Positions 20,454 to 30,462 of a stretch of 64,000 nt of DNA are shown one piece after another. Both the position numbers and the translations under genes were made by a program. Each line of letters begins with the position of its first letter. Within the stretch, counting starts at the first letter, position 1. The notes under the pieces are model-generated. The model was not told the DNA's origin, searched no databases, and worked only from the letters and a program-made list of their open reading frames with translations. Location of the stretch: assembly GCA_028288705.1 (NCBI GenBank), contig JAQBNH010000007.1, positions 620,001 through 684,000 of the forward strand, given 5' to 3'. Source of the DNA: Ferruginibacter sp. (GTDB lineage Bacteria > Bacteroidota > Bacteroidia > Chitinophagales > Chitinophagaceae).

Positions 20454-20813
20454 TTATGCCGGTATAAATTTCATCGAGATAGAGTTTACACAATGCCTGG
20501 TGTTTTTTTCGGTGAAACCTTCTCCCTTAAAAACATGGCCAAGATGTGCGCCACAGTTGGCACAAAGAATCTCTGTGCGATGGCCGTCTGCATCCGTTTC
20601 GTGTTTTACGGCACCTTTGATCTCGTCATCAAAACTTGGCCAGCCGCAACGCGAATCAAATTTATCTTTTGATTCATATAACGGTGCATCACAACGCCGG
20701 CAAACGTAAGTACCTGTTGCTTTGTTATTGTTGTATTCGCCGCTAAAGGGCATTTCAGTTCCCTTGCGCAGGATCACATATTCTTCTTCGGGTGTTAGTG
20801 AATTATATTCCAT
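20454..20813 (-). CDS. msrB: Peptide-methionine (R)-S-oxide reductase
   Basis: [28 protein letters not shown]...[35 protein letters not shown]. Confidence 0.95.
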   Translation of the reverse strand: MEYNSLTPEEEYVILRKGTEMPFSGEYNNNKATGTYVCRRCDAPLYESKDKFDSRCGWPSFDDEIKGAVKHETDADGHRTEILCANCGAHLGHVFKGEGFTEKNTRHCVNSISMKFIPA

Positions 20814-20921
20814 ATTTATATATTTAGGATTGTTACTGTTACAAACAACCCGCCAATGGTTTTGTTTGTTAAGCTACCTATCTTTTATGAATAATGAAAG
20901 CGGAGAACCTCAGGAAAGAAC

Positions 20922-21704
20922 TTAATCTTCTTTTTTGGCCGGAGATGCAGGTACCGTTTTCTTGTAATGATAAAATGCATTCAGGATATATTGATTGAAT
21001 GAAACCTCATCACTTGCAGCAGTAAAATCATAGGTTGGCCGGTACCAGCGCATAAAACTATCCAGTTCATTGCCGGATAAACTGGTCAGCCGCCTGATCA
21101 GTAATTTATTGAAACGATAATCCACATATTTATCCTGCTCCTGTTGCTCCAGCCGGTTCTGGAAAGACTTCAGCCGCTTATTTCTCTTAAACCGAAAAAT
21201 ATTGATCAGTTCATTAACATCCGCGCCCACGCCGCCCCCTGGCGTAATGCTGGTGGAAAGCCCGGGCTTCTTGTATTCAAAAATATCCGCATATTCTTTC
21301 CGGTTTTCAAGCGAATCCTGCCGGTGCGATTTGGCATAAACCGTTACCTCTTTCAACATACTGTACCTCGCTTTAACCGGGATGCGCAGGGAGATATCAA
21401 ATTCATTTGGATCGGGAATTGACGACACCGCGAAACTTTGCGTGGGTTTATTATTATACCAAAAAGTAAGTGAATCTGTTTCTCGGACCAGAATGCTGTA
21501 GCGGCCCATCGAGTCAGTGATAGCAAACATGCCGCCTGTGCTTACCACGCGAACGTATTCAACATAATTTATTTTTGTAATATCCAGGACTTTTCCGCTG
21601 ATGGTGATCTGCGCCCCTGAGGCCAGGCTGCAAAAAACAAACAAAGAGATGAGTACAAGTTGACGCAAAAAGTCCTGGTTTAGAGATGTAATATTAAAAA
21701 ACAA
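20922..21704 (-). CDS. Secreted protein with carboxypeptidase-regulatory-like domain
   Basis: Signal peptide, then ITISGKVLDITKINYVEYVRVVSTGGMFAITDSMGRYSILVRETDSL. Confidence 0.7.
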   Translation of the reverse strand: MFFNITSLNQDFLRQLVLISLFVFCSLASGAQITISGKVLDITKINYVEYVRVVSTGGMFAITDSMGRYSILVRETDSLTFWYNNKPTQSFAVSSIPDPNEFDISLRIPVKARYSMLKEVTVYAKSHRQDSLENRKEYADIFEYKKPGLSTSITPGGGVGADVNELINIFRFKRNKRLKSFQNRLEQQEQDKYVDYRFNKLLIRRLTSLSGNELDSFMRWYRPTYDFTAASDEVSFNQYILNAFYHYKKTVPASPAKKED

Positions 21705-21745
21705 ACTGCTACTCTGAACCGGCAGATCTGTATTTAACGCCGCTT

Positions 21746-22606
21746 TTACTTTTTTTGCAGCAGTTTCTGTAGTTCGATGGGATAATGCAGGTGTTCAAGT
21801 TGATGGATCTTTTCTGCCAGGGTATCGGCGGTATCTTCCGGTGTAACGGGGCAACGCGCCTGGAAAATGAGTTTACCGTGATCGTAAAATTCATCTACAA
21901 AATGAATACTGATGCCGCTTTCCGTTTCGTTATGGTCAATTACGGCTTCGTGTACCCGCTTTCCATACATCCCTTTTCCACCATATTTCGGTAAAAGGGC
22001 GGGATGAATGTTCACGATCCGGTTTGGAAAAGCAGCGATCAGTGCCGGCGGAATCTTCCAGAGAAATCCAGCCAGAATGATCCAGTCTGTATGGTGTTTT
22101 TTGAAAACATCTACATAACCAGTGCCGGAGAAAAAAGTTTCCCGTTCGATCATGCAGACTTCAATATGATGATCTTTGGCAATTTGTATAACGCCTGCAT
22201 CCGGCTTGTTGCAAACGATCAGGTTGATATTAACGTCTGGATTCGACTGGAAATGTTCTATTAACCTTCGGGCATTGCTTCCGGCACCGCTGGCAAAAAT
22301 GGCGAGGTGCGTTTTTTGACCGCTGGCTTTTTTCCCGGCCATCCTGCCAAACAAACGGCCGATGTAATTACGAAAAAAACGAAACTGTCCGAGGGGAACG
22401 CTCACTAACAAAACGCAGACCGGCCAAAGAACACTGATCAGTACAATATATATAACAACCCAAAGCCAGTTTTTTTCGAGTGAAGTCAGTCCAAGCAACT
22501 TTCTGCCTGCCAGGCCACAGAGGCTGCCGCCCAAAGCAAAGGTGAGAATGATCAGCAGCAGTCTTCCGCCATTAACCTTCCATTTTTGCTGTAGTTTTTG
22601 AAACAT
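21746..22606 (-). CDS. purN: DUF6787-type membrane domain fused to phosphoribosylglycinamide formyltransferase
   Basis: N-terminus MFQKLQQKWKVNGGRLLLIILTFALGGSLCGLAGRKLLGL... then PurN motifs LAIFASGAGSNARRLIEHF...GFLWKIPPALIAAFPNRIVNIHPALLPKYGGKGMYG; no stop between. Confidence 0.88.
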   Translation of the reverse strand: MFQKLQQKWKVNGGRLLLIILTFALGGSLCGLAGRKLLGLTSLEKNWLWVVIYIVLISVLWPVCVLLVSVPLGQFRFFRNYIGRLFGRMAGKKASGQKTHLAIFASGAGSNARRLIEHFQSNPDVNINLIVCNKPDAGVIQIAKDHHIEVCMIERETFFSGTGYVDVFKKHHTDWIILAGFLWKIPPALIAAFPNRIVNIHPALLPKYGGKGMYGKRVHEAVIDHNETESGISIHFVDEFYDHGKLIFQARCPVTPEDTADTLAEKIHQLEHLHYPIELQKLLQKK

Positions 22607-22766
22607 GTTGCAAATGTGCGGTAAAACTTTGTGAATTGAAGCCAATTATGCCATGCATTTTATTCGTGAATAACAGATTTACATACCGCTGCAAATGTTA
22701 ATATGTACCCCGCTACAATAGCCTGAAATACAGTGCAGATAAGGAAAAAAAAAATTAACAATTGTT

Positions 22767-22797
22767 GATACATTGTCACCATGGTGTCTTATTTTTG
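22767..22797 (+). promoter_or_regulatory. Candidate promoter of the ACIII/cox operon
   Basis: TTG (22765-22767), 22-nt spacer, TATTTTTG (22790-22797), matching TAnnTTTG. Confidence 0.5.
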
Positions 22798-22838
22798 CAC
22801 ACGAATACGGATATTTTCCACATTAGTCCCGATAATGT

Positions 22839-24116
22839 ATGAGTCGCTATAGAAAAATCATCAACAGTTTTATTGCAAGCCTTCTTTTTGTTGCACTTCT
22901 TTCCACCAGTAATAATGTTTTTGCCCAGGATGGGAAAGCCTTGTTCCAGGCCAATTGTAGCAATTGTCATAAACCGGATAAAGATTATACAGGTCCGGCT
23001 TTGCAGGGCTGGGCGTCTCGTGTGCCAAGTGCAGACTGGATCTACAAATGGGTAGCGAATCCATCGGCGATGATCGCTACTGATGCGCATGCAAAAGAAT
23101 TGTTTGCAAAATGGAAACCAACCGTGATGACGGCGTTCCCGCAGCTGAAAAAAGAAGAGATTGATGCGATCATGAAATATGTGGATACTTACGTGCCTGA
23201 AACGAAAGGTCCTGCAGGTTCCACTTCCACCGAACCGGAAACAGACAATTCCTTATTATTTGGTATCCTCACATTGGTTTTAGCGGTTGTAGCATTTATA
23301 TTATTACAGGTGAACAGTAACCTGCGCAAATTATCCGACGAAAAAGAAGGGGTATTGCGTGGCGAACCGGTTCCTTTCTACCGCAATAAAACATACCTCA
23401 TGGCAGGTATCCTGTTGTTATTTGCCTTGGGTGGATATGTAACTATTAATGGCGCAATCGGCCTTGGTCGCCAGAAAAATTATCAACCTGAACAACCTAT
23501 TTACTATTCTCATAAAGTGCATGCCGGAGTAAACCAGATCAGTTGTTTATACTGTCATGGTGGTGCGCAAGACAGCAAGCAGGCGAGCATTCCTTCTGTA
23601 AATGTTTGTATGAATTGTCATATGGCGATTAAAGAATATGCAGGCGATCCGATCACAAGAGAAGATGGATCTGCGGTTAACGGAACAGCAGAGATCCAGA
23701 AATTATATTCTTATGCCGGCTGGAATCCTGAAACCAAACAATACAACCCGGATAACAACAAAGACGGTATCCCTGATGGCGCAAGGCCAATTGAATGGGT
23801 TAAAATTCATAACCTTCCTGACCACGTTTATTTCAACCATAGCCAGCATATTAAAGTTGGTAAGCAACAATGCCAGACCTGCCATGGAAATATCCAGGAA
23901 ATGCCGGAAGTATACCAGTTTGCAGAGTTGAGCATGGGCTGGTGTATCAATTGTCACCGCGAAACAAAGGTCGACTTCTTTAATAAAGAAACCGGCGAAG
24001 GAAACAAATTCTACAGCATCTACGAAAAGTTCCATAACGATATCAAAAATCACAAACTGGATAGCGTTACGGTAGAAAAAATTGGTGGCACCGAGTGCCA
24101 GAAATGTCACTACTAA
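22839..24116 (+). CDS. actA: Alternative Complex III subunit A (multihaem cytochrome c, c3-type)
   Basis: N-terminal NCSNCHK monohaem cytochrome plus several CXXCH motifs (CLYCHG, CMNCHM, CQTCHG, CINCHR, CQKCHY). Confidence 0.9.
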   Translation: MSRYRKIINSFIASLLFVALLSTSNNVFAQDGKALFQANCSNCHKPDKDYTGPALQGWASRVPSADWIYKWVANPSAMIATDAHAKELFAKWKPTVMTAFPQLKKEEIDAIMKYVDTYVPETKGPAGSTSTEPETDNSLLFGILTLVLAVVAFILLQVNSNLRKLSDEKEGVLRGEPVPFYRNKTYLMAGILLLFALGGYVTINGAIGLGRQKNYQPEQPIYYSHKVHAGVNQISCLYCHGGAQDSKQASIPSVNVCMNCHMAIKEYAGDPITREDGSAVNGTAEIQKLYSYAGWNPETKQYNPDNNKDGIPDGARPIEWVKIHNLPDHVYFNHSQHIKVGKQQCQTCHGNIQEMPEVYQFAELSMGWCINCHRETKVDFFNKETGEGNKFYSIYEKFHNDIKNHKLDSVTVEKIGGTECQKCHY

Positions 24117-24238
24117 GCAATCAATGAATCAGCAAAGGCTGGTTTGCAACAATTAACGCAAAGAAGAAAGGTCCGGAATAAAAGAATGTGCATGATCCGG
24201 GATCGTGCAGTTTATAACAATACCACATCAGTTATATT

Positions 24239-27200
24239 ATGAGTAATAAAAAGTACTGGCAAAATTTTGGAGATCTTACTGAATCAGAACGTTTTCAGCA
24301 AGCGGTGCAGAAAGAATTTCAGGAAGAGTTGCTGCCGCTGGAAGATTTGGATGATAAAGGTTTGCTCGAAACCAAAACACCACGTCGTGATTTTTTAAAG
24401 TATCTCGGATTTAGTACAGCTGCAGCCGCGTTGGCAGCAAGTTGTGAAATGCCCGTTCGTAAAGCGGTTCCTTACTTAAACCGTCCGGATAATGTTATTC
24501 CTGGTGTTGCCAATTATTACGCATCCACTTATGTGAATGGCGGTGATGCGATCAGCGTTTTAGTAAAACAAAGAGATGGCCGCCCGATCAAAATTGAGGG
24601 AAATGAACTTTCTACCTTAACAAAAGGCGGAACAAGTGCCCAGGCACAGGCTTCTGTTCTTGATCTGTACGATCCAACTCGTTTACGCCACCCTTTACAA
24701 AAAAGCGGCGCAGATTTTAAAGAGATCAGCAGTTTTGAAGTATTTGATAAAATGGTCGCAGATGCTATTACAGGTATCGCGGGAAAACCATTGGTGTTAT
24801 TGACTTCTACCATTCATTCGCCTTCCACTTTACAAATTATTTCAGAATTCCTCGCAAAATACCCTGGTAGCCGTCACGTACAATACGACGCGGTAAGTTA
24901 CAGTGGGATGTTGCTGGCAAATGAACTGACTTACGGTAAAAGAGCTTTACCTGCTTACCAGTTCGACAAAGCAAAAACGATTGTAAGTCTTGGTGCCGAT
25001 TTCCTTGGTACCTGGTTATCACCTGTTGAATTCAGCAGGCAATATGCGACCAATCGCAGGATCACCAATGCCAAACCGGAATTAAGCCGTCATATTCATT
25101 TTGAAAGTATGATGAGCATGACCGGCAGCAATGCGGATGACCGTTATACCCATAAGCCTTCAGAAACCGGTGCGGTTGCATTGGCATTGCTGGCAAAATT
25201 AGGTGGAGCCGTTTCTGCACCCGCGCTCAGTGCAACATTGCAAAAGGGTATCGATGCAGCGGCAGCACATCTGTCAGCGACTAAAGGATCTTCACTGGTG
25301 GTTTGCGGAAGCAATGATGTAAATATCCAGCTGATCGTAAACGCGATCAACGACGCAATTGGCGCAAACGGCACAACCATCAACTGGTCGGCTACCAACA
25401 ACATGCGTAAAGGTATTGATGGAGACATGGTAAAACTTGCTGCGGATATGGCGGCAGGTGCGGTTGGCGGATTAATGATCTACGATTGCAATCCTGTGTA
25501 CAGTTACGTTGATGGAAAAAAATTCGGAGACGCGCTGGCGAAACTGCCGTTATCAGTATCTTTTAACGCAACCATGGATGAAACCACGGAGTTGTGTAAA
25601 TATATTTTGCCTTCGCACCACTGGCTGGAAAGCTGGGGCGATGCGGAACCGGTGACAGGGTTTATCAGCCTGATTCAGCCGATCATCAACCCGTTATTCA
25701 AGACACGTGCTTTTCAAACGTCCTTGTTGAAATGGAGCGGAAAATCCACGGGTGGAAATCCACTGGCGTCTGATCCAACAACAACTGCGGATACGGCCAA
25801 ATCTCCGGCCGCAGCAGTAACCGTTGTTCCTTCAAAAGGAATTGGTTCAGGAGATGAGTACGAGAATTATTATAAATCTTATTGGTCTTCCAAATTAGGA
25901 AGTACAGATACCTGGGACAAAGCGTTACAGGATGGTGTGATCGAACCTGCTATGGCCATCGCTGGAGGCGGTTCTTTCAATGGTGGATCAGTAGCTGCTG
26001 CGGCAGGTAAAATTGCTGCAACAAAAGCCGGCAAATATGAAGTCGTGCTTTACCAAAAGATCTCTGTTGGTAACGGTAGCCAATCCAACAACCCATGGTT
26101 GCAGGAATTACCCGATCCGATCACGAAAGTGACCTGGGATAACTACGCAATGGTGAGTCCTGAACTTGCGAATGAATTGTTGGGTATCGATGTGATGCAC
26201 AACCAGCGCCAGGCAGATGCTTATGAAGTAACACCGGAAAAACCGGTTTTAAAAATAACAATTAATGGCCGTTCCATTGAACTGCCGGCAGTGATCATCC
26301 CGGGTTTAAATACCTCCACCGTTGCTGTGGCATTGGGTTATGGACGCCAGGGTGTTTCTGCTGAAAAAGATATTAACCTGGATCGTATCGGCCGTGCGGC
26401 TTATGGCGCAGGCAGAAATGCTTATCCTTTGGTTACGTTCGACGGCACGTCATTATTATATAGCAATGCAGCGAACGTTGAAAAAACAGGAACTACTTAC
26501 CCGATCGCACAAACGCAGGTGCATGGCTTTACAGAAGGACGTCCTGTGGTGTATGAAACCAGTCTCGCAAAATTCATTGCAAACCCTGCTGAACTTTTAG
26601 AAGAAGCAACGCACGAAAGAGCCATGCTTGTTCCGGAAGGGAAAACAGATTTTGTAAAAGATGGTACCCTCTATCCGGACTACGTTAAGCCGGGTATCAA
26701 ATGGGGGATGAGTATTGATCTGAATACCTGTACAGGTTGTAGCGCCTGTGTGGTGGCTTGTACTGCTGAAAACAACGTAAGTGTTGTAGGTAAAATGCAG
26801 GTTCAGCGCGCACATGAGATGCATTGGTTAAGGATCGATCGTTATTTCACAGGAGACAGCACCAACCCGGATGTAGTATTCCAGCCGATGTTGTGCCAGC
26901 ATTGCGATAACGCACCTTGCGAAAACGTTTGCCCGGTTGCAGCAACCAATCATAGCAGTGAAGGTTTAAATCAAATGACTTATAACCGCTGTATCGGTAC
27001 AAGATATTGTGCGAACAACTGTCCATATAAAGTTCGCCGCTTTAACTGGCTTGATTTTACCGGCGCTGATAGTTTTGGAAATAACCAGGAACCAATCCGC
27101 GGTGTGGATCTGGATGAAGTGGTGTTCCAAATGAATGATGACCTTACAAGAATGGTGTTGAACCCCGATGTTACTGTTCGTAGCCGTGGTGTGATTGAAA

Positions 27201-27532
27201 AATGTTCTTTCTGTGTTCAGCGTTTGCAAGACAGTAAACTGGAAGCTAAAAAACAACAGGATCCAACGTTAGTGCGTAATGTAAAAACAGCTTGTATGCA
27301 GGCTTGTCCAACACATGCCATCAGCTTTGGTAATGTGAATGATAAAGAAAGTGAAGTAAGTATCGCAAGGTCTGATGCCAACCGTAATTTTTATGTGCTC
27401 GAGCAATTGCACGTATTACCGAACGTGAGCTACCTGGCCAAAGTGAAAAATACAGACAGGCATATTACGAATGAGAAACCGGAAGAGGAAAATGAAGGCG
27501 CAGTAAAACATGAAGAGAAAATGCCGGCTTAA
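24239..27532 (+). CDS. actB: Alternative Complex III subunit B (TAT-variant molybdopterin-family/iron-sulfur protein)
   Basis: TPRRDFLKYLGFSTAAAALAASC signal/lipobox; Fe-S cysteine clusters CTGCSACVVAC, CQHCDNAPCENVCP, CIGTRYCANNCP, CSFC...CMQACP. Confidence 0.93.
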   Translation: MSNKKYWQNFGDLTESERFQQAVQKEFQEELLPLEDLDDKGLLETKTPRRDFLKYLGFSTAAAALAASCEMPVRKAVPYLNRPDNVIPGVANYYASTYVNGGDAISVLVKQRDGRPIKIEGNELSTLTKGGTSAQAQASVLDLYDPTRLRHPLQKSGADFKEISSFEVFDKMVADAITGIAGKPLVLLTSTIHSPSTLQIISEFLAKYPGSRHVQYDAVSYSGMLLANELTYGKRALPAYQFDKAKTIVSLGADFLGTWLSPVEFSRQYATNRRITNAKPELSRHIHFESMMSMTGSNADDRYTHKPSETGAVALALLAKLGGAVSAPALSATLQKGIDAAAAHLSATKGSSLVVCGSNDVNIQLIVNAINDAIGANGTTINWSATNNMRKGIDGDMVKLAADMAAGAVGGLMIYDCNPVYSYVDGKKFGDALAKLPLSVSFNATMDETTELCKYILPSHHWLESWGDAEPVTGFISLIQPIINPLFKTRAFQTSLLKWSGKSTGGNPLASDPTTTADTAKSPAAAVTVVPSKGIGSGDEYENYYKSYWSSKLGSTDTWDKALQDGVIEPAMAIAGGGSFNGGSVAAAAGKIAATKAGKYEVVLYQKISVGNGSQSNNPWLQELPDPITKVTWDNYAMVSPELANELLGIDVMHNQRQADAYEVTPEKPVLKITINGRSIELPAVIIPGLNTSTVAVALGYGRQGVSAEKDINLDRIGRAAYGAGRNAYPLVTFDGTSLLYSNAANVEKTGTTYPIAQTQVHGFTEGRPVVYETSLAKFIANPAELLEEATHERAMLVPEGKTDFVKDGTLYPDYVKPGIKWGMSIDLNTCTGCSACVVACTAENNVSVVGKMQVQRAHEMHWLRIDRYFTGDSTNPDVVFQPMLCQHCDNAPCENVCPVAATNHSSEGLNQMTYNRCIGTRYCANNCPYKVRRFNWLDFTGADSFGNNQEPIRGVDLDEVVFQMNDDLTRMVLNPDVTVRSRGVIEKCSFCVQRLQDSKLEAKKQQDPTLVRNVKTACMQACPTHAISFGNVNDKESEVSIARSDANRNFYVLEQLHVLPNVSYLAKVKNTDRHITNEKPEEENEGAVKHEEKMPA

Positions 27533-27665
27533 TCGCTGATGCATTGTTGAAGCAGGAGCGTGCGACGCCACAACTGTGAATAACGGTAAATGCTAAGAAC
27601 AAAATAAAAACAAATGTTCAGCGAAGATGCCCCCGGGCCGGCTGAGCTAAAAGTTAAATAACGAT

Positions 27666-29117
27666 ATGTCATTACTGAAATACGAATCGCAACAAAGGGA
27701 ACCGCTGGTAGATGGTAATAAAGATTATCACCAGGTAACGGAAGATATCATCAGCCCGATTGAGATGAAACCGAGCCGGCTTTGGTACATTGGTTTTTGG
27801 ATCAGTGTTGGCCTGCTGTTGTTTGGTGTGTATAGCGTATACCGTGAGGTAACTTATGGTATCGGTCAGTGGAACTTAAATAAAACCATCGGTTGGGGTT
27901 GGGATATTACCAACTTCGTTTGGTGGGTGGGTATTGGTCACGCTGGAACGCTGATCTCTGCGATCTTATTATTGTTCCGCCAGGGCTGGAGAACAGGTGT
28001 GAACAGGGCGGCAGAAGCCATGACGATTTTCGCTGTAATGTGTGCGGGGCAGTTCCCGATCTGGCATATGGGCCGTGTATGGATGGCTTTTTTCGTAATG
28101 CCTTACCCGAATACCCGTGGTCCGCTGTGGGTGAATTTTAACTCACCGTTACTTTGGGATGTATTTGCAATCTCTACTTATTTCACCGTTTCATTATTGT
28201 TCTGGTATTCCGGTTTATTACCTGATCTGGCAACAGTGAGAGACAGGGCAAAAACGAAACTGCGTAAATTATTGTATGGTGTGGCATCGTTTGGCTGGAC
28301 AGGAAGTACGAAACACTGGCAGCGCCACGAGTCTTTATCATTGGTACTTGCAGGTTTGAGTACACCGTTGGTACTCTCTGTACACACGATTGTATCTTTT
28401 GATTTTGCGACATCTGTTATCCCCGGCTGGCATACAACGATCTTTCCTCCGTACTTCGTTGCGGGTGCGATCTTCTCCGGTTTTGCGATGGTGCAAACGC
28501 TGTTGATCGTGGTTAGAAAAGTAATGAACCTGCAGGATTATATTACCATGGGTCATATTGAAGCGATGAATAAAGTAATCGTATTAACCGGTAGTATTGT
28601 TGGTTGTGCTTACCTCACAGAGTTATTCATCGCGTGGTACGGACAAAATCCTTACGAGTGGTATGCATTCAGCCAGAACAGGGCAAACCTGTTTACACCT
28701 TATGGCTGGAGTTACTGGCTGATGATGTTCTGTAACGTGGTTTCACCGCAACTGTTCTGGAGCCGTAAATTAAGAAGGAATATCACTGTTACTTTCTTCA
28801 TGAGTATCATCGTAAATATTGGTATGTGGTACGAGCGTTTCGTGATCATTGTAACATCTGTTTACCGTGATTTCTTACCATCCAGCTGGAGTACCTATTA
28901 CAGCCCGAGTATTTACGAGATCGGCTTCTACCTTGGTACGTTCGGTTTATTCTTTACCTGCTTCTTCCTTTTCGCGAAATATTTCCCTGTGATCGCAGTT
29001 GCCGAGATCAAATCGATCCTGAAAACAACGGGCGAAAGCTACAAACGGAAAATGACCGATATCGAAAAAGCCGATGCAGAGAAATTCTACATCGAAGAAG
29101 TTGAACACGCGCACTAG
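27666..29117 (+). CDS. actC: Alternative Complex III subunit C (NrfD/PsrC-like membrane protein)
   Basis: Polytopic NrfD-type protein in ACIII gene order. Confidence 0.93.
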   Translation: MSLLKYESQQREPLVDGNKDYHQVTEDIISPIEMKPSRLWYIGFWISVGLLLFGVYSVYREVTYGIGQWNLNKTIGWGWDITNFVWWVGIGHAGTLISAILLLFRQGWRTGVNRAAEAMTIFAVMCAGQFPIWHMGRVWMAFFVMPYPNTRGPLWVNFNSPLLWDVFAISTYFTVSLLFWYSGLLPDLATVRDRAKTKLRKLLYGVASFGWTGSTKHWQRHESLSLVLAGLSTPLVLSVHTIVSFDFATSVIPGWHTTIFPPYFVAGAIFSGFAMVQTLLIVVRKVMNLQDYITMGHIEAMNKVIVLTGSIVGCAYLTELFIAWYGQNPYEWYAFSQNRANLFTPYGWSYWLMMFCNVVSPQLFWSRKLRRNITVTFFMSIIVNIGMWYERFVIIVTSVYRDFLPSSWSTYYSPSIYEIGFYLGTFGLFFTCFFLFAKYFPVIAVAEIKSILKTTGESYKRKMTDIEKADAEKFYIEEVEHAH

Positions 29118-29149
29118 GCTAACATTTTGAATTTAAATTTTGAATTAAT

Positions 29150-29737
29150 ATGGCTGGAATTAAAAAATTTGTAGTTGGCTCTTTCACGGATGAAGCAGTA
29201 TTGTTTCCCGCTGTGAAGAATGTACGCAAGGCAGGCTATAAAATTCATGACGTATACACTCCTTTCCCGATCCACGGTTTAGATCACGCTATGGGTATCC
29301 GTGAAACAAGTTTGCATACGGCAGGTTTTATCTACGCGATTTGCGGAACAACCACAGCACTTGGATTTATGAGCTGGGTTTTTACAAAAGACTGGCCTTT
29401 AAATATTGGCGGTAAGCCACATTTCGCTTTACCGGCATGGATTCCAATTACGTTCGAGTTAACGGTATTGTTTTCCGCTGTTGGTATGGTGCTTACTTTT
29501 TGTTACCTGTGTAACCTGGCGCCATTTGTAAAAAAACATCATTTTCATCCACGCGCTACTGATGACCAGTTTGTGATGGCGATCGAATGTACCGACAAGA
29601 CCAACGACGCAGAAGTGCAGAGCTTCCTGCAAAATGCAGGTGCCCAGGAGGTGAACGTACAGGTGGCTGAAACAGGCTGGTGGATCGGAAGGTATGATAA
29701 AGAACAAAAATTATACAGGGACGAGATCGGGTATTAA
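29150..29737 (+). CDS. actD: Alternative Complex III subunit D (DUF3341)
   Basis: VGSFTDEAVLFPAVKNVRKAGYKIHDVYTPFPIHGLDHAMG. Confidence 0.93.
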   Translation: MAGIKKFVVGSFTDEAVLFPAVKNVRKAGYKIHDVYTPFPIHGLDHAMGIRETSLHTAGFIYAICGTTTALGFMSWVFTKDWPLNIGGKPHFALPAWIPITFELTVLFSAVGMVLTFCYLCNLAPFVKKHHFHPRATDDQFVMAIECTDKTNDAEVQSFLQNAGAQEVNVQVAETGWWIGRYDKEQKLYRDEIGY

Positions 29738-29785
29738 TTGATAATTGTTTAACCCACTGCCAGCAGGCAGGTTGATAATTGATAA

Positions 29786-30430
29786 ATGAAACGAACTACT
29801 TTTTTACCGGCAATCATCATTACAGCTGTCGTTGCAATAGCGAGCAGCTGCGACGGACACAGAAGTCCGGGTAAGATCTATATGCCGGATATGGCCTATA
29901 GCCGCGCCTACGAATCTTATGCCCAGCACGATTCCATGAAATTTACCATGGATATGAATGATAAAGGCGGCAACAAAATATTTTACAACAGTATGCCTGC
30001 TGCCGGAACAATTAAAAGGGGCGAATTTTTTCCGTACACATTACCTAATGACAGCACCGGCTACAAAATGAGTGCGACGGTTAAAAATCCATTGGATAGT
30101 ATCAATGCGAAAGACCTTACAGAAGCAGGCCGTTTATTTAATATCAATTGCGCGATTTGTCATGGTGAAAAAGGTGCAGCGAACGGTCCCTTGGCAACAT
30201 CAGGTAAAATTGGCGGTGTGGCAAACCTGACTTTACCCGCATATACCGCAATGGCCGATGGAACGATGTTTCATTCGATCACTTACGGTAAAAACAACAT
30301 GGGTAGTTATGCATCACAGTTAACCAGGGAACAACGCTGGATGATCGTGAAATATGTACGCACTTTGCAACCGAAAGCAGCAGGTACAACAGCACCTGCG
30401 GCAGCAGATTCGACCGCAAAAAAACCATAA
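29786..30430 (+). CDS. actE: Alternative Complex III subunit E (lipoprotein cytochrome c)
   Basis: Lipobox IASSCDG, haem motif CAICHG. Confidence 0.9.
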   Translation: MKRTTFLPAIIITAVVAIASSCDGHRSPGKIYMPDMAYSRAYESYAQHDSMKFTMDMNDKGGNKIFYNSMPAAGTIKRGEFFPYTLPNDSTGYKMSATVKNPLDSINAKDLTEAGRLFNINCAICHGEKGAANGPLATSGKIGGVANLTLPAYTAMADGTMFHSITYGKNNMGSYASQLTREQRWMIVKYVRTLQPKAAGTTAPAAADSTAKKP

Positions 30431-30462
30431 TAAAAAAGCATTCACACAAAATAGTTTTTTAG

